Source: Calonectria ilicicola
Lineage: Eukaryota > Ascomycota > Sordariomycetes > Hypocreales > Nectriaceae
DNA length: 64,000 bases
Direction: 5' to 3'
NCBI GenBank assembly: GCA_020809705.1
Contig: CP085831.1
Span: forward strand, 1,302,001-1,366,000
Below are positions 61,039 through 64,000 of the stretch, piece by piece. Every line of letters begins with the position of its first letter. Position 1 is the stretch's first letter. Position numbers and translations under genes: made by a program. Under the pieces are notes generated by a model. That model was not told the DNA's origin, did not search any database, and worked only from the letters and a program-made list of their open reading frames with translations.

Positions 61039-63015
61039 TGCGACGCTCAAAGAAATCTAGTTCTCAAATTTCAGTAAACCGAATTTAAAGTTGAAATAGT
61101 AAGTTGTGGCTAGGTCGATGACTTAACTGCCGAGTCCCTCACCAAGACGGATTTTTTTTATGTGATTGGTTTTGGCTCTGTTGAATTTTTGGGGTTATTA
61201 AATTAGATATGGGAGCAGGTTTACAAGATTCTTATCATGATCGCCTTATTAAAACTTAATTTAACACTTACCAAAACACTCCACTTACCTCGCTGCTCAA
61301 ATGTGATCTGACATCAGCTGCAGTTTTGGATTATTGGATGCCAAGTCTAGCTGAAATTGCATGCAACAGCAATGCCCCGATGGCTTGGTAAGTGCTAATA
61401 GGCGGGGCCAATAGGAAACCTGCTGTTGCAGTAGTTTATACTGACTGCTTTGAAGAGAACAAATCATATCCAATACATATTTTTATGACAAGAGATGGGG
61501 TTGTATTCTCAACTTGACTCTGAGGATACTATTATTACAACTGCAGCCGTGACAGTTACTAGCGGAGGTGTTTAGAAAGGCAGAATAAGATAATATAAAT
61601 AGCCTTGATATTCATGGGGGGCCAAATCCTTTTCTTTTCTTACGTTTTTCTTGTCGATAGCGTGGGGTGCCTTGTAGTCCAAGACGGCAAAGGCCTTTAG
61701 GCCATTTTAATTCGCTTTCAAGCCTTCTTCGGGCGGAGATTTACTAGGCGCAGGCGCAGGCGGCCTGCTGGCAACTTTGGGACGGAGAGTCAAGGTGGTT
61801 TTGTCACCTGTGGGACCCTCAACGCTCGGGGGTGGGGTCTGGCGGCACGGAGTAGGGCGGTCCGTCGATTGCATGGCGAACGTTGGTGAATCAAACTTAT
61901 GCGTACCCAACAATTTATCATGTACCAAGGCCAGGGACCAAAGTCTCATTGCAAGGCGAAAAAAATGAAGAGACAATTTTACACGAATTGAAATGGCTTA
62001 AGAAAACCCATGCAAACAAAATTGCAGCAACAGGCACGGATGAATAACTGGAAGTAATGCAATATACATACATTGGTCACAATTGTTCAAATACGGGTCG
62101 AGTCTAGTTGTGACAGATATCCGCCGTGTTGGTGCTCCGGTTGAAGACTATCACAAGCCGCGTTGGACGTCGCGTGAAGGGTGGGTGTTGTGTTGGTGTT
62201 GGCACAACCAACATCAATCATCAACATCGCAAGTGCCGCCCCACTCAAGCTTTTGGACCAACCTCACTCACGTGCCACGGATTCACCACCACGTTGGTCT
62301 TTCATCCCCCCCCCCCCCTTCTTCTCTTAACCTCCTCTGAATTCTTATGATTGCGCCAAGTTTCACAGTTTGAGCACTGCACCTTCTCAGTCCTACTTTT
62401 CTCTCGTCACCACAAGTTCAACTACCAGAAGCTCCTTGCACCTTTCAGTTCATCATGGCATCTACTCCACCAGAAGACTATCATACTCCCTACAATGCAG
62501 GTGTTCAGCTTCTTATTTTGCGAGCATAACCCCCCTTTACCCTTCGGACATGACGGAGACGTTAATAATCAAGGTGTCCGCCCAAAATGCAAAGACTAGG
62601 ATAAAATGTCCCGCTGCACTCACAGTCAATGGTGCCTGGAGCATCCCGTCTTCGAAACTCATTAAGGCCTGTCATTGGGATCGAAATCCCCTTCTAAACT
62701 TGTTATAACGCATAGGATTTCAGATGAGTACGATTATGGCGCTCAAGTAGTGCGCTGTATGCTGGACGGCAAGAAAAAGGAACATGTGGGGTGGTTTCAA
62801 CTGGCATCGCAAGGGTTAGAGATGATATGACCGAAACTAGGGGTTGTGTATCAACGAACAGTATAGAATATTCCATTGCACAAATATTGTGATATTGTTG
62901 CAGCTTCACAAGTATTAGAAAACATGGGTTCATAGCTCTAGGAATTCGAGAGTGCGGAAAAGGAGAAACCGAAAATAAAGAATGCCATGTCATGATGATA
63001 CAGCTGACGTCTTGC
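61039..63015. other. Intergenic with a poly-C run
   Basis: About 2 kb. A run of 13 C lies at 62306-62318. An ATG at 62456 opens only 25 codons (MASTPPEDYHTPYNAG...) and could be a first exon or chance. A Pro-rich frame on the minus strand near 61707-61880 is also unconvincing. Confidence 0.45.
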
Positions 63016-64000
63016 TTATTTATATGATTTCTCCTCCTTGGATACCTGTTGCTGCAATAGATCTTGCAGACTACCAATACAATCCTCCTTTTCCATATAC
63101 ACCTCAACCAATTTAACACCCTCGCCCGATTGAAACTCTTCTGATTGCAGAACAGAATCGAGTTCACCCCATGTCTTGGCTCTATAAAAATTTCTTGAGG
63201 CGCTCTCCTCGTCCAAGCCAAACAGACCTAGTGCCCACGAGTGATTCCAGCATGCAATGTCATTATATGACATATCTCGGCCGTGAATTGCTCGTTCAAT
63301 TGTATACCCACTATTGTTGATGACAAAAATAGTGACATTGAGCTTCTCCTTGATTATTATGCTGAGCTCTTGAGCCGTCATCTGAAGACTGCCGTCACCA
63401 ATGAATAAGATGGCGCGTTTCTGGTCAGACCCTACTCCTGCTAGCGCAGCCAGTTCTCTCTGGGCAATTGCTGCATCCAGGGTTGCTGGTAGCATGTATC
63501 CGATGGAAAGCCATGTCACTGCCGTGAAAAAACGGGTATTCGGCGGCAGCTGAAAAGTGCGACCTCCGTGGGATGCGGTGCCAGTTTCAGCTAAAACAAT
63601 GTCGCCAGCTCGAAGAATAGAATTTACGACGCGATAGAATTTATTTTGAACGATGAGGTCAGAGCTTTCAAGCTGTGGTGTTTGCGGAGAATGTTTTGGA
63701 GGACCGTCAACTTGGGCGACACGACTCAGGTCCAACAATTCGAGTAATTTGTCCAGGAATCTTTGCGTAGGCAGACTGCGATGAATTTGGCTTCCAATAC
63801 GAACAGAGTTTTGGGAGAATGATATGCTGGCAGCCTCATCAGGGACTGTAGTGAAGTTGTAGGTATTCGTGTCGCTGAGGTGCGGCCCAAAATAGAGAAC
63901 TAAGTCCGACGACTTGAAGTAGGCCTCTGCCTCTGCCGGTCCGTATTTTCCTTGAAGGACCCCGTGGACATTTTGAAGAGTCTCATCAATCAATCCTTTT
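63016..64000 (-). CDS. Pyruvate decarboxylase-type ThDP enzyme, C-terminal part, cut by right edge
   Basis: Open to the window edge; the 328 codons present are the middle and C-terminal domains of a protein family of about 570 residues. The thiamine-diphosphate motif is complete: GDGSLQMT, 19 residues, then NNSGYTIE. Other landmarks: ETGTASHGGRTFQLP, typical of pyruvate/indolepyruvate decarboxylases, WLSIGYMLPA and RDMSYNDIACWNHSW. The enzyme would decarboxylate a 2-keto acid to an aldehyde, in the cytosol with Mg2+. The aldehyde link to the nearby dehydrogenases is only suggestive. No intron in the visible part. The start codon and the first domain lie beyond 64000. Confidence 0.9.
   Translation of the reverse strand, partial: KGLIDETLQNVHGVLQGKYGPAEAEAYFKSSDLVLYFGPHLSDTNTYNFTTVPDEAASISFSQNSVRIGSQIHRSLPTQRFLDKLLELLDLSRVAQVDGPPKHSPQTPQLESSDLIVQNKFYRVVNSILRAGDIVLAETGTASHGGRTFQLPPNTRFFTAVTWLSIGYMLPATLDAAIAQRELAALAGVGSDQKRAILFIGDGSLQMTAQELSIIIKEKLNVTIFVINNSGYTIERAIHGRDMSYNDIACWNHSWALGLFGLDEESASRNFYRAKTWGELDSVLQSEEFQSGEGVKLVEVYMEKEDCIGSLQDLLQQQVSKEEKSYK

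Noticed and set aside
61707..61976. Pro-rich minus-strand ORF
   Set aside because: Its start is a non-ATG codon, it has no domain, and no splice context supports extension.
1..64000. tRNA or rRNA genes
   Set aside because: Scanning for T-loop-like GGTTCGANNC boxes with a matching A box gave no convincing candidate.

Overview
The window is nuclear DNA of a filamentous ascomycete (Pezizomycotina). The coding sequences are broken by short GT-AG introns of about 45-110 bp, many with a CTAAC-like branch point close to the acceptor. The gene content is typical of that group: a highly reducing polyketide synthase, a NACHT-WD40 NLR-like protein, a Zn2Cys6 regulator, and a transposon remnant with an interior that is almost pure A/T, as left by repeat-induced point mutation (RIP). 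I cannot name the genus from sequence alone. Exon coordinates come from splice sites read by eye and checked for frame; every multi-exon model given closes in frame.

Layout. 1-5608 (minus): a highly reducing PKS cut by the left edge (KS-AT-DH-degenerate MT-pseudoKR-ER). 7485-9790 (minus): a five-exon protein that I place tentatively near fungal NO VEIN-like proteins. 11857-12216 (plus): a possible small two-helix membrane protein. 13420-17857 (plus): an NLR-like protein with a Helo-like N-terminus, NACHT and WD40 repeats. 18445-19122 (minus): a Ser/Thr-rich protein with a GPI-like tail. 20613-23418 (minus) and 24613-26897 (plus): a divergent pair whose proteins both carry the spacing of the MACPF signature. 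27549-29420 (plus): a RelA/SpoT-type nucleotide synthetase. 32233-33567 (plus): a secreted mucin-like repeat protein. 35244-36778 (minus) and 37060-40037 (plus): a class 3 lipase and a large Cys-rich protein with a short shared upstream region. 41725-46804 (plus): a TPR-CHAT gene split by a 1.85 kb TA-flanked, Fot1/pogo-like element and also frameshifted. 48161-48853 (plus): an unrecognised gene.

49144-57804 is a co-directional (minus) metabolic block: amino acid permease, two zinc alcohol dehydrogenases and a Zn2Cys6 regulator. A CGGAGT-N-TCGG motif recurs upstream of the permease and of both dehydrogenases, so the block may be one regulon. 59122-61038 (minus) is a membrane-protein gene with two in-frame TGA codons. 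63016-64000 (minus) is the C-terminal part of a pyruvate decarboxylase-type enzyme cut by the right edge.

How the genes may work together (inference). The stretch from 13 to 47 kb gathers protein types that elsewhere act in incompatibility, cell death or immunity: an NLR-like sensor, two MACPF-signature proteins, a RelA/SpoT synthetase, a lipase and a caspase-like CHAT protease. It may be an accessory conflict region rather than housekeeping chromosome. The degraded CHAT gene and the transposon fit fast turnover there.
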